Positions 16,107-24,865 are shown, counted from the first letter of the stretch. The stretch: 64,000 bases of DNA from JBDWFY01 sp039976075 (GCA_039976075.1 JBDWFY010000013.1:248001-312000); one strand, 5' to 3'. Made by a program: numbers and translations. Notes: generated from the letters alone by a model not told the origin.

Positions 16107-17279
16107 TCAGTAAGGGAGACCCACGTAATTCTGCGCCATGACGCATTGTGCCTCGCGATTGGACCGCAGGAACTCAATTTCGGCCTGCTGCATTTTCAGA
16201 TCAAAGTCACTTTGATCAGGAAAACGATGCAGCAGGTTGGTCATCCACCAGCTAAACCGTTCCGCTTTCCAGATGCGAGACAGAGCCTTCGCTGAATACG
16301 TGTCGATGCCAGCACTCTCTCCGTCATGAAAGTACTGGAGCAGTCCGTGATAGAGGTAATGGATGTCCGATGCAGCGGTGTTCAGGCCTTTAGCACCGGT
16401 GGGGGGCACGATATGGGCGGCATCACCGCACAGAAACAATCGGCCCCAACGCATGGGTTCAGTCACGAAAGAGCGCAAGGGTGCGATTGACTTTTCAATC
16501 GAAGGTCCGGTCACCAGCCTGTCGGCCGCAGTTGCGGGAATTCGGCGCTTCAATTCCTCCCAAAACGCCTCATCCGACCAATCAGCAATGCTGTCAGTGA
16601 TTGGACACTGGATGTAATAGCGGCTGAGATTTTCATTGCGCATTGAACAAAGCGCAAATCCGCGCTCTGAACTTGCATAGATCAACTCATCATCAACCGG
16701 AGGCGTCTCAGAAAGAACGCCCAGCCAGCCAAACGGGTAGAGTTTTTCATATTCCTTGCGGACTTCTGCCGGAATTGTCTGTCTGCTGACACCGTGAAAC
16801 CCGTCACAACCGGCGATAAATTCACAGTCGATTCGAAATTGTTCTCCGCCGACAGAATAGGAAACGTGAGGATTTTCAGAATCGGCATCATGGATCGTTG
16901 TGTCTTCAACATTGAACACAACCGTGCCGCCCATTTCTTCGCGCGCATCATAGAGGTCACGCGTTACTTCCGTTTGTCCGTAAACAACGACGCTCTTTCC
17001 GGTGAGTTCATTGAAGTTGATCCCGAATTGTTCGTTGTCCCCGTAGGAAATGATCGTGCCATCATGGACAAAGCTCTCTCTGTCCATTCGGGCGGATACT
17101 CCCGCTTCGCGCATGAGATTGACGAACCCGACCTCAAGAATACCGGCTCTGATACGCCCCAGCACATACTCCCTGGTCTTGCGCTCCAGGACGATGGTGT
17201 CGATGCCTTTTTTGTGCAGGAGCTGGCTGAGCAAAAGGCCGGACGGACCGCCGCCGATAATCGCCACCTGTGTCTTCAT
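16107..17279 (-). CDS. pobA: 4-hydroxybenzoate 3-monooxygenase
   Basis: A 390-residue flavoprotein hydroxylase, the usual PobA length, which converts 4-hydroxybenzoate to protocatechuate with NAD(P)H and O2. The FAD motif GGGPSGLLLSQLL is at residues 9-21, the family motif containing CDGFHGVSRQ lies mid-protein, and the second FAD motif GRLFLCGDAAHIVPPTGAKG at about residues 280-300. The ATG at 17279 has GGAGG 7 nt upstream; the open frame further upstream would run into the divergent pcaQ promoter. It is the first gene of the pob-pca transcript. Confidence 0.95.
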   Translation of the reverse strand: MKTQVAIIGGGPSGLLLSQLLHKKGIDTIVLERKTREYVLGRIRAGILEVGFVNLMREAGVSARMDRESFVHDGTIISYGDNEQFGINFNELTGKSVVVYGQTEVTRDLYDAREEMGGTVVFNVEDTTIHDADSENPHVSYSVGGEQFRIDCEFIAGCDGFHGVSRQTIPAEVRKEYEKLYPFGWLGVLSETPPVDDELIYASSERGFALCSMRNENLSRYYIQCPITDSIADWSDEAFWEELKRRIPATAADRLVTGPSIEKSIAPLRSFVTEPMRWGRLFLCGDAAHIVPPTGAKGLNTAASDIHYLYHGLLQYFHDGESAGIDTYSAKALSRIWKAERFSWWMTNLLHRFPDQSDFDLKMQQAEIEFLRSNREAQCVMAQNYVGLPY

Positions 17280-17340
17280 GTCCAATCCTCCAAAACACAA
17301 GATGAATGATCTTTTTAGTGAAGTAAATTGAGTTTTCATG

Positions 17341-17354
17341 CGATATGCTTATCG
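17341..17354. promoter_or_regulatory. Palindrome CGATA-N4-TATCG, candidate PcaQ operator
   Basis: A perfect 5-bp inverted repeat with a 4-bp spacer (CGATATGCTTATCG) lies 16 bp upstream of the pcaQ start and 62 bp upstream of the pobA start. LysR regulators typically bind dyads of this kind in the divergent promoter next to their own gene. It does not match the ATAACC-N4-GGTTA motif I recall for rhizobial PcaQ, so identification rests on symmetry and place. Confidence 0.4.
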
Positions 17355-17369
17355 AAAATGGAAAGTAAT

Positions 17370-18287
17370 ATGGATCGACGCATAAAATTTCGGCACATTC
17401 AGTGTTTCGTGGAAATCGCCAGGGAAAAAAGCCTGAAAAATGCGGCGCAGAGACTGTTCCTTACGCAGCCAGCGATTTCCAAGACTTTGAGAGAGCTGGA
17501 ACAATTTACAGGCGCGAACCTCATGGTGCGGAACAGGTCTGGGGTTTCCCTGACCAAACAGGGCGCTGTCTTTCTGCATTTTGCTCAAATGTCCCTCGCC
17601 AGTCTGCAGCAGGGACTGGACGAAGTGGAACAGGTAACAACCGGCACCAAAGCGCGCCTGACGGTCGGGTCTCTGCCCAGTGTCGCCGCCCGACTGATGC
17701 CGTCCGTTGTAAAAGAATTTTCCGAACTGTCACCAGATGCCGTGCTTCGTATAATGGACGGACCACATGGTTATCTGATTGACCGCTTGCGTCTGGGCGA
17801 ACTCGATCTTGTCATCGGCAGACTTGGTAGTCCTGATACAATGCAAGGGATTTCCTTCACACAGCTTTACACCGAGCATGTCGAATTTGTTGTCCGAGCC
17901 GGTCATCCGCTTCTGGACAATCCCGATATTCAACAACTCAGCGATTGGCAGGTCATCTTTCCGCCGGAGGGGTCTGCCATTCGTCCGCTGGTTCAGAGGC
18001 TGCTGATTGCCAATGGTATCGGTGAGATCCCCAATCGCTTGGAGACTGTCTCCGGCGCATTCGGGCGGGTTTACACGCGCAATTCCAATGCTGTGTGGAT
18101 CATCTCCGGGGGCGTTGTGGCAGAGGAAATTAAAGATGGCCATCTGGTCAGGTTGCCGGTTGATACCTCAATTACCGAAGGTCCCGTTGGTCTGATGTCC
18201 CGACCTGACACGCCGCGGTCTCCGGTTCGACAAGTGTTCGATATTGCACTCGACACCATTCTCAAACGCGCCAACCTGGCAGAATGA
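17370..18287 (+). CDS. pcaQ: LysR-family regulator of the pob/pca genes (PcaQ type)
   Basis: A LysR-type regulator of 305 residues. It starts MDRRIKFRHIQCFVEIAREK, very like the start of PcaQ as I recall it, with the winged helix-turn-helix NAAQRLFLTQPAISKTLREL at about 20-40. The C-terminal effector domain includes GSLPSVAARLMPSVV. The ATG at 17358 would add four residues; I prefer 17370 for its spacing to GGA. It is transcribed away from pobA, the usual arrangement for an activator of the operon it faces. In rhizobia PcaQ responds to beta-carboxymuconate and gamma-carboxymuconolactone. Confidence 0.85.
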   Translation: MDRRIKFRHIQCFVEIAREKSLKNAAQRLFLTQPAISKTLRELEQFTGANLMVRNRSGVSLTKQGAVFLHFAQMSLASLQQGLDEVEQVTTGTKARLTVGSLPSVAARLMPSVVKEFSELSPDAVLRIMDGPHGYLIDRLRLGELDLVIGRLGSPDTMQGISFTQLYTEHVEFVVRAGHPLLDNPDIQQLSDWQVIFPPEGSAIRPLVQRLLIANGIGEIPNRLETVSGAFGRVYTRNSNAVWIISGGVVAEEIKDGHLVRLPVDTSITEGPVGLMSRPDTPRSPVRQVFDIALDTILKRANLAE

Positions 18288-18610
18288 CGATCGCACTTTT
18301 TTTGCGATATCAGTGAACGGCCACCGATACTGACCAGGCACCCGGATCAGATCAGCATTTCTATGTTAATGTCGGCGACACTTCCTGCACCATCGCGGAT
18401 GTCAGCCAGGTCGGCCGCTCCAATCTTCAGATTGAGGATATCGTCGAATTTTATCTGTACCTGTCTTGACGCAGACGTTCGCATCCAGTGGGCCGAGCGT
18501 CAGCAGAGGACAAACGGACATGTGATTTCGCAGGTTCATATTGTCAGTCACAACAGGGTAGCCCCATGCTACGCGTGAATGGATCCCAGTGCTCCAAAAG
18601 TGATGTCCGA
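18288..18610. other. Intergenic stretch after pcaQ
   Basis: About 320 bp without a convincing gene. A short hairpin ATCGCA/TGCGAT with a T-rich loop lies at 18290-18308, right after the pcaQ stop, but it has no T-run behind it, so a terminator role is doubtful. Short open frames here lack ribosome sites. Confidence 0.4.
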
Positions 18611-19480
18611 ATGCGCTCCGCCTCATCTTTGAAATCAGCCGCATCCCTTTTCAGCGGCATAGCCGCCGTGTTGATGTTTCTATCCTCTCCATTTGCAACA
18701 ATGGCACAACAGTCCTGTGGTTCCGCGGAGACACCATGCGTGATCGATAGCGGCACCTATCACCTTCTGCTTCCCGAACAAAAGGAATATGCCGGTGCGG
18801 TTGTTCTGCTGCACGGCGGCGGCGGCACCGGACAAGGATTGCTCCAGGGAGGCATGGCAAAAGCTGCAGTGGAGCGGGGGTATGTTTTCGTGGCTCCCAA
18901 TGGATATCATCCAACAGCCCGCTTCAAAAACAACTGGGCGGTTCGCGCGAAAAACTTCGGTCATGAAATCGACGATATCGCCTTTCTTTCCGATGTGATC
19001 GACGCGGTATCTGAAGATCATCAAATCGATCGTACAAAATTTCTGCTTGCCGGCTTTTCCCGCGGCGGCTCCATGGTTTGGGATGTTGCCTGCCATAAAC
19101 CGGGTTTGGCCCGCGCCTATGCCCCCTCAGCCGGAGCCTTCTGGGACGACCTTCCGGAGAAATGTGCAGGACCCGTCGATCTTTTTCACACACACGGCTG
19201 GGATGACCCGACCGTTCCGCTGGAGGGACGACCGCTCTTCAACGATAAGGTCGCGCAGGGAGACGTTTGGGACGCACCCCGTATTTTAAGAGAGACAAAT
19301 GGCTGCGGGAAGCGTCAGCCTGAGCACTCTACAATCGAAGGAGATCGCTTGTGGCGACATTGGTCGGATTGCAGAGCCGGTCGAATCGATCTGATGCTGC
19401 ATCCGGGTGGCCATGGGGCGCCCAGTGGCTGGGCGCAAACGACGCTGGACTGGTTTGAAAATCGCCTGGCGGAAAACTGA
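18611..19480 (+). CDS. Secreted esterase of the polyhydroxybutyrate-depolymerase/LpqC family
   Basis: An alpha/beta hydrolase of about 289 residues. It starts MRSASSLKSAASLFSGIAAV and has a signal peptide probably cut after ATMA, then QQSCGSAETPC. The oxyanion segment VVLLHGGGGTGQG is followed by the nucleophile elbow GFSRGG, the acid-bearing segment HTHGWDDPTVP and a His in LHPGGHGAPSGW. This matches the PHB-depolymerase/feruloyl-esterase-like family. An ATG at 18566 is an alternative start. It may release aromatic acids or short esters in the periplasm for the nearby pca pathway, but that is inference. It is not PcaD, being secreted and of another family. Confidence 0.8.
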   Translation: MRSASSLKSAASLFSGIAAVLMFLSSPFATMAQQSCGSAETPCVIDSGTYHLLLPEQKEYAGAVVLLHGGGGTGQGLLQGGMAKAAVERGYVFVAPNGYHPTARFKNNWAVRAKNFGHEIDDIAFLSDVIDAVSEDHQIDRTKFLLAGFSRGGSMVWDVACHKPGLARAYAPSAGAFWDDLPEKCAGPVDLFHTHGWDDPTVPLEGRPLFNDKVAQGDVWDAPRILRETNGCGKRQPEHSTIEGDRLWRHWSDCRAGRIDLMLHPGGHGAPSGWAQTTLDWFENRLAEN

Positions 19481-19733
19481 CGCAATCCCGTCCGTTGTCT
19501 GACGATCCCGGTTATTCGGCGTCTATCAGGACAACTCCCCACACTTTTTACAGTAAACAAGGGCATATTAGTGAAATAGTTCACGAACAGGTACCGAATT
19601 CCGCAAATTAAATCGCCGCAATACATTCTGTGACGGCTGTCACTCCAATTTTGCCAAATAACAACCAAATTATTTCCTGACAGAAGCGAAAACAATAAAG
19701 TATATCGCGATGCACATCAGGGAAAATATTAAA

Positions 19734-20048
19734 ATGAACAAGATTATCTCATCGTCCATTGCCGCCGCCGTAGTAATTACCGGTGCAATTTCAGTATCCG
19801 CTCCAGCATCTGCCGCAGGTCAATCATTTGAAAATGCCAATGTCATCCAGATTGGCGGCAGACATAAAAACCGCAAACATCGTCATTTCAAGCGTCACAA
19901 GCGTCATTGGGGTCACGGACATTGGGGCCATGGTGGTCGTAATTGTCACTTTGAGAAATTCCGCAAATGGAGCAATTATCACGGTCACCACATTTGGGTG
20001 AAGCGCAAAGTCTGCGGCTATGGCTATGGATTCGGCTGGGGTTACTGA
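19734..20048 (+). CDS. Small exported His-rich protein
   Basis: A 104-residue protein with a clear signal peptide (MNKIISSSIAAAVVITGAIS, cleavage likely after ASA). The mature part is extraordinarily basic and histidine-rich: 12 His in about 50 residues, including RHWGHGHWGHGG, then two Cys (RNCHFEKF and KVCGYGYG) and a Gly/Tyr end. I do not recognise the family. His clusters suggest metal binding in the periplasm, and the Cys pair could form a disulfide. The ATG at 19734 was chosen over 19710 because AGGG precedes it. It is a monocistron ending at a good terminator. Confidence 0.75.
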   Translation: MNKIISSSIAAAVVITGAISVSAPASAAGQSFENANVIQIGGRHKNRKHRHFKRHKRHWGHGHWGHGGRNCHFEKFRKWSNYHGHHIWVKRKVCGYGYGFGWGY

Positions 20049-20076
20049 TCAATCAGGTCGACCATAAGTAAACGGA

Positions 20077-20113
20077 AACAGCCTCCCCAGCGGGAGGTTG
20101 TTTCGTTTCTTTA
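20077..20113 (+). terminator. Rho-independent terminator after the His-rich protein gene
   Basis: A hairpin with CCTCCC paired to GGGAGG and AACA/TGTT extension, a 4-nt loop, followed by TTTCGTTTCTTT. It lies 29 bp downstream of the stop codon. Confidence 0.8.
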
Positions 20114-20138
20114 CGTATCACAAAAAGTCGAAACACTG

Positions 20139-21110
20139 TTACGACAGAGACCCGCCCAATTCATCTTCAATATGAGTTTTGATAATGGCGTCTATAGATG
20201 GATCGGCTTCGAACCCCAGCGCAAGTGCCCGATCGGCTTCAAAATTCTGAGGCCACCCTTCGACAATCTTTATGATCAGGTCGTCCGGCTCTTCCCGGAT
20301 CAGCGCCACCCGTCCCGGCCCCGCAACTCTCTCAAGCGCATCCATCATTTCTCCCACGGTGACTGATACTCCAGGCATGGTCAGCGCACGTCGGTTACCG
20401 AGCTTGCCGGTATCCAATGTAGCGGCATGAAGCAAAAAACCGACGGCGGTTCGAGGACTGGCCATCCAATGGCGTTGCTTGCGAGAAACCGGCAACACAG
20501 CTTCTTCTCCGTTCAGTGGTTCACGCAAGATATTTGAGAAAAACCCCGAAGCAGCTTTGTTTGGTTTGCCTGGTCTCACCACAATCGTCGGCAATCTCAA
20601 TGCAATGCCATCAAAAATACCCTTTCGAGAGTAGTCCATCAGCAAAAGCTCAGAACAGGCTTTCTGAACACCATAAGAAGTCAGTGGAGCAGATAAAAAC
20701 TCGTCTTCTATGGATTCGGGAAATGGGGCCCCGAACACGGCGATCGACGATGTGAACACAATGCGCGGCATGTAGTTTCGAGCCCGCACCGCATCAAAAA
20801 GGTACCGGGTCCCGTCCAGATTGATCCGATATCCTTTATCAAAATCCTGCTCCGCTTCGCCTGACACAATTGCCGCCAGATGAAAAATGATATCCGGTTT
20901 ATGTGACACCAGAGCATCCACCTGACCTTGGTCGGATAAATCTCCGGCACGTGTCGTTACCGCCCATGCGGCTTTCGGTCGGGGGGGCTCCACAATATCA
21001 AAGAGCGTCATTGCGGTGATCGGCTGATTGTCAACATGACCTTCAACGCATAACTGGTCCACCAACTTTCGGCCGACCATACCGGCCGCGCCAATGACGA
21101 GAATGTGCAT
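20139..21110 (-). CDS. denD: NAD-dependent epimerase/dehydratase, D-erythronate dehydrogenase-like
   Basis: An extended-SDR protein of 323 residues. It has the cofactor motif GAAGMVGRKL (7-16), an Asp after the second strand, FHLAAIVSGEAEQDFDKGYR, and the catalytic Ser/Tyr-x3-Lys pattern (TSSIAVFG, SYGVQKACSELL). The sequence reads like DenD, which oxidises D-erythronate to 2-oxo-tetronate at C2, as I recall the family. No kinase or other tetronate gene lies beside it, so the exact substrate is uncertain. It is 91 bp downstream of ggt on the same strand. Confidence 0.7.
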   Translation of the reverse strand: MHILVIGAAGMVGRKLVDQLCVEGHVDNQPITAMTLFDIVEPPRPKAAWAVTTRAGDLSDQGQVDALVSHKPDIIFHLAAIVSGEAEQDFDKGYRINLDGTRYLFDAVRARNYMPRIVFTSSIAVFGAPFPESIEDEFLSAPLTSYGVQKACSELLLMDYSRKGIFDGIALRLPTIVVRPGKPNKAASGFFSNILREPLNGEEAVLPVSRKQRHWMASPRTAVGFLLHAATLDTGKLGNRRALTMPGVSVTVGEMMDALERVAGPGRVALIREEPDDLIIKIVEGWPQNFEADRALALGFEADPSIDAIIKTHIEDELGGSLS

Positions 21111-21146
21111 GTAATCCCCCGAGTAACCTACCTAATGTCGTGTATT

Positions 21147-21182
21147 CGGGTTGCACAAACGCGCAGAACGCCCGGCAACCCG
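21147..21182. other. Hairpin between ggt and the DenD-like gene
   Basis: CGGGTTGC at 21147-21154 is repeated inverted as GCAACCCG at 21175-21182, with a 20-nt loop. It lies in the 91-bp gap between two minus-strand genes. There is no T-run, so it may be an mRNA processing or attenuation element rather than a terminator. Confidence 0.35.
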
Positions 21183-21201
21183 CTGATTATATTCGCTCGT
21201 C

Positions 21202-22935
21202 TCAGTAGCCTGCTGCAAGCGACCCAGACCGCCTGGGATCAGAGGCGCCTGCCAACTTGCCATCGATGAGCATGATGGATTGCGTCGATCCCATCGCATT
21301 CTTTACCTCGATGGTATGGCCAAGCTCCGTCAGCAATTTGATCGTATCGCTCGACAGCCCCTCTTCGATCCGGATTTCATCCGGTAACCACTGGTGATGA
21401 ATGCGCACTGCATTTGTCGCCTCAGCGATATTCATCTGATGATCAATAACGTTCATGATGACCTGCAAAGTGGTCGATATAATCCGACTGCCACCGGGAG
21501 AACCTGTCACGATATAGGGTTTGCCGTCTTTGAAGACAATTGTCGGGCTCATGGATGACAGAGGCCGTTTCCGCGGTGCGACTGCATTCGCCTCACCCCC
21601 AATCAGTCCATAGGCGTTGGGAACCCCTGCTTTGGCAGAAAAATCATCCAGTTCGTTGTTCAAGAGAATGCCTGTTCCCTTGGCAACGATACCGACCCCA
21701 TATGAAAAATTCAGAGTGTAGGTATTGGACACCGCATTGCCATCCTTATCGATGACGGAAAAATGCGTTGTCTGGTTGCTTTCGTGAGGTGCAGGATCGC
21801 CCGGTCCGATTTCTGAAGCAGGCATCGCGCGATAAGGCGAAATGCCGTTAAAAAGTTCCTTTGCATATTCTTTTGATGTCAGACCCTTAACCGGAATTTC
21901 TCCAAAATCCGGATCTCCCAGATGCTCCGCCCTGTCGGCATAGGCAAGTTTCATGGCTTCCGCCATGTAGTGAATGGTATCGGCTGAATTTTGCTGCATG
22001 AAGCCAATCGGCGCATTTTCCAGGATGTTCAATATCTGAACAATGTGCGTTCCACCGGAGCTTGGAGGCGGCATCGATGCGATTTCATACCCTCGATAGG
22101 TGCCCGTGGCCGGTTCACGCTCCTTGACTTCGTACCCCTCCAGATCCGCGACGGTCATCTCTCCACCGGCTTCCTTCACAGCCGCAGAAATTGCCTCTGC
22201 AATCGCTCCCTTGTAAAAACCGTCCGATCCGACATTTGCAATTTGCTTCAGCGAACCAGCCAAATCTGTCTGCTTGAGAGTGTCGCCAACCTTATACAGT
22301 CCACCATCTGCTTTGTAGAATATCCGCGCTGCTTCGGGGTCGCCCGACAATCGCTTCTGTGTTCTTTCAAGTGAACTCGCCAGGTCATCGGAAACCACTA
22401 TTCCCTCTTCAGCCAGTTTGATGGCAGGCTCAATCAGCTGCGCAAGCGTGAGATTTCCGCTTCCGTACTCTGCATGGGCTTTCACCATGCCGGCAACGGT
22501 GCCAGGGACGCCGATGGCCAGGCCGGAAAATCTTGATTTAGCCGAATCGGCTTCACCTTTGTCATCCAGAAACATATCTTTGAAAGCCGCCGCCGGCGCC
22601 ATTTCCCGATAGTCCACTGCGACTGTCTTTTTCTTTTCGGCATCGTGGATGACCATAAAACCTCCGCCGCCCAGATTTCCTGCACGCGGCAACGTCACAG
22701 CCAGTGCAAACCCAACCGCAACAGCGGCATCAACCGCGTTGCCTCCGGCTTCCAGGATTGAAACGCCGACTTCCGTCGCACGCGCTTCCTGGCTGGCCAC
22801 CATCCCGCTATTTGCCAAAACCGGATGAAACCGATCCTTGCTTGAGATAATGGGGGTGGATTGCGCCCATGCTGAAAGGGGTAATGTCGCGATTGCAGCA
22901 GCAAAACACAATGAAGCTAAACGTGATGAATACAT
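21202..22935 (-). CDS. ggt: Gamma-glutamyltransferase (periplasmic)
   Basis: A 577-residue proenzyme that cleaves glutathione and other gamma-glutamyl compounds. It has a signal peptide (MYSSRLASLCFAAAIATLPL, cut after AWA). The large-subunit motif AGNLGGGGFMVIH is present, and the self-processing site SNQTTHFSVIDKDGNAVS has the expected nucleophile at Thr389. PLSSMSPTIVFKDGKP lies in the small subunit. Length and order match bacterial GGT. A second, leaderless paralogue is at 35500-37095. A small cytochrome c gene is divergent from it. Confidence 0.95.
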   Translation of the reverse strand: MYSSRLASLCFAAAIATLPLSAWAQSTPIISSKDRFHPVLANSGMVASQEARATEVGVSILEAGGNAVDAAVAVGFALAVTLPRAGNLGGGGFMVIHDAEKKKTVAVDYREMAPAAAFKDMFLDDKGEADSAKSRFSGLAIGVPGTVAGMVKAHAEYGSGNLTLAQLIEPAIKLAEEGIVVSDDLASSLERTQKRLSGDPEAARIFYKADGGLYKVGDTLKQTDLAGSLKQIANVGSDGFYKGAIAEAISAAVKEAGGEMTVADLEGYEVKEREPATGTYRGYEIASMPPPSSGGTHIVQILNILENAPIGFMQQNSADTIHYMAEAMKLAYADRAEHLGDPDFGEIPVKGLTSKEYAKELFNGISPYRAMPASEIGPGDPAPHESNQTTHFSVIDKDGNAVSNTYTLNFSYGVGIVAKGTGILLNNELDDFSAKAGVPNAYGLIGGEANAVAPRKRPLSSMSPTIVFKDGKPYIVTGSPGGSRIISTTLQVIMNVIDHQMNIAEATNAVRIHHQWLPDEIRIEEGLSSDTIKLLTELGHTIEVKNAMGSTQSIMLIDGKLAGASDPRRSGSLAAGY

Positions 22936-23036
22936 GATTGATCCTCCGCAATGCAGATCTGACTATATCTTCTAGTGTTCTCACTCCCGCCTTCTGGTGC
23001 GGGAGAAAATTGGACCCTAACAAAGTGGAGCCCGGC

Positions 23037-23354
23037 ATGCGTCAACGTGGAATGAGATTAGCGTTATCGATCCTGGTTTTCTTATCGCTAGCCACACTTG
23101 TTCAGGCTAAGGGTGATGGAAAAAATGGTGAAAAATTGGCCAAGCAGTGGTGTGCCACCTGCCATGTGGTTACTCCCGAACAGACAACAGCAAGTGCCGA
23201 TGCACCCAGTTTTACCAGCATTGCGGGCAATCCTTTGAAAAGCAATGACTATCTGACCGGATTTCTCATTGACCCTCACCCACCGATGCCGAATTTGAAC
23301 CTATCCCGGCAGGAAATTGCGGATGTTATCGCTTACATCAATTCCTTGAACTAA
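23037..23354 (+). CDS. Small periplasmic cytochrome c
   Basis: A class I c-type cytochrome of 105 residues. A signal peptide (MRQRGMRLALSILVFLSLAT, cut after VQA) precedes the heme-attachment motif WCATCHVV, and the distal Met is in HPPMPNLNLS. The C-terminal helix EIADVIAYINSL is typical. I chose the ATG at 23037 for the GGAG 5-6 nt upstream; a longer frame begins without one. It is a monocistron facing argG and ends at a shared terminator. Its redox partner is not evident nearby. Confidence 0.88.
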   Translation: MRQRGMRLALSILVFLSLATLVQAKGDGKNGEKLAKQWCATCHVVTPEQTTASADAPSFTSIAGNPLKSNDYLTGFLIDPHPPMPNLNLSRQEIADVIAYINSLN

Positions 23355-23358
23355 CAAA

Positions 23359-23381
23359 AAAGCCGCCTCAACGGCGGCTTT
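23359..23381. terminator. Bidirectional terminator between cytochrome c and argG
   Basis: AAGCCGCC pairs with GGCGGCTT around a 5-nt loop, with A-runs before and T-residues after, so it can serve both converging genes. Confidence 0.85.
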
Positions 23382-23408
23382 CAGTCACGATCCGAGAATC
23401 GCTAAATT

Positions 23409-24629
23409 CTAATCTCTGTTTCTTCGTTTGGCCAAAGTTCTAAGCCGCAGTGCATTCAGTTTAATAAAGCCGGCTGCATCCTTTTGATCATAAGCTCCCT
23501 GATCGTCCTCGAAGGTGACCAGTTCCTCGGAATAAAGCGAATGCGGTGATTGGCGGCCCGTCACACTGACATTGCCTTTGTACAACTGAAGGCGGACTTC
23601 GCCGGCGACATTTTTCTGACTGTGGTCAATGGCCGCCTGAAGCATTTCACGCTCCGGCGAGAACCAGAAACCATTGTAAATCAATTCAGCATAACGGGGC
23701 ATCAACTCGTCTTTCAGATGGGCAGCTCCCCGATCAAGCGTGATCGATTCCATCGCTCTGTGCGCCGATAACAGGATTGTGCCGCCCGGTGTTTCATAAA
23801 CGCCGCGTGATTTCATCCCGACAAAACGGTTCTCAACCAGATCGAGACGCCCGATCCCATTGTCCCGTCCCAAATCGTTCAGTTTAGCAAACAGCGTTGC
23901 CGGTGATAGTTTTTCACCGTTAAGCGAAACCGCATCGCCCTGCTCAAATCCGACCGTGATATCTGTTGGCTGATCCGGTGCGTCCATCGGCGAAACCGTT
24001 CGCTGATAGACGTATTCCGGCGCTTCTTCCCAGGGGTCTTCAAGCACTTTTCCTTCCGAGGAAGAATGCAGCATATTGGCATCAACCGAGAACGGGGCTT
24101 CGCCCTGTTTGTCCTTAGGCACCGGAATCTGGTGTTTTTCAGCAAAATCTAGCAGGTCGGTCCGAGACTTGAAGGACCAGTCGCGCCATGGAGCAATGAC
24201 CTTGATATCGGGGTTGAGCGCATAGGCGGCAAGCTCGAATCGAACCTGATCATTTCCCTTTCCCGTCGCGCCGTGGGCAATTGCATCCGCGCCGGTTTCA
24301 GCGGCAATCTCTATCAATCGTTTGGAAATCAAGGGACGGGCAATCGATGTCCCGAGCAGATAAACGCCCTCATAAACAGCATTGGCGCGGAACATGGGAA
24401 ATACGAAATCAGCCATGAACTCTTCGCGCAGGTCATCAATGTAGATTTCCTTGATTCCCAACATTTCAGCCTTGCGGCGTGCCGGTTCAAGTTCTTCGCC
24501 TTGCCCCAGATCGGCAGTAAAGGTAACCACTTCACAGCCAAACTCTGTTTGAAGCCATTTCAGAATGATCGATGTGTCCAGTCCACCGGAATAGGCCAGA
24601 ACAACCTTCTTTATCTCACCATGCGCCAT
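23409..24629 (-). CDS. argG: Argininosuccinate synthase
   Basis: The 406-residue enzyme of arginine synthesis joins citrulline and aspartate using ATP. It begins with the P-loop-like LAYSGGLDTSIILKWLQ (residues 11-27), then GQGEELEPARRKAEMLG, AHGATGKGNDQVRFE (about residues 117-131) and VGMKSRGVYETPGGT. Length and motifs match type 2 ArgG. It is alone on its strand with converging cytochrome c. Confidence 0.97.
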   Translation of the reverse strand: MAHGEIKKVVLAYSGGLDTSIILKWLQTEFGCEVVTFTADLGQGEELEPARRKAEMLGIKEIYIDDLREEFMADFVFPMFRANAVYEGVYLLGTSIARPLISKRLIEIAAETGADAIAHGATGKGNDQVRFELAAYALNPDIKVIAPWRDWSFKSRTDLLDFAEKHQIPVPKDKQGEAPFSVDANMLHSSSEGKVLEDPWEEAPEYVYQRTVSPMDAPDQPTDITVGFEQGDAVSLNGEKLSPATLFAKLNDLGRDNGIGRLDLVENRFVGMKSRGVYETPGGTILLSAHRAMESITLDRGAAHLKDELMPRYAELIYNGFWFSPEREMLQAAIDHSQKNVAGEVRLQLYKGNVSVTGRQSPHSLYSEELVTFEDDQGAYDQKDAAGFIKLNALRLRTLAKRRNRD

Positions 24630-24799
24630 TGGCTCGCATTCGCTTTTCTATTTTGAATTTCATAGGATTGGCGCGCAATTTAGTCAGATTGACCGTAAGC
24701 GCAAGAGGCCATTTGGCTGATGCTCTGGCTGCACATGCCCAAACTGGTGGTTTGGTGCAGGAAATCAGGTTTTTTCAGACAGTGTTCCGTCAGTTCCCT

Positions 24800-24865
24800 G
24801 GTGCTCAGCCGTCTGGTGCTCAGCCGTCTAGTGCCCAGCCGTCCGGTGCCCAGCCGTCCGGTGCC
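24800..24865. repeat. 15-bp tandem repeat (about 4.4 copies) at the 3' end of the cupin gene
   Basis: The unit GGTGCTCAGCCGTCT occurs at 24800-24814 and 24815-24829, then as close variants at 24830-24844 and 24845-24859 and a partial copy from 24860. On the coding (minus) strand each unit encodes Asp-Gly-Trp-Ala-Pro. In the last two full copies the Trp codon TGG is TGA, so the reading frame now stops inside the array. Confidence 0.9.

Noticed and set aside
18611..19480. The esterase near pcaQ as the missing PcaD.
   Set aside because: It has a signal peptide and the motifs of the PHB-depolymerase/LpqC family, whereas PcaD is a cytoplasmic enzyme of another alpha/beta hydrolase group.
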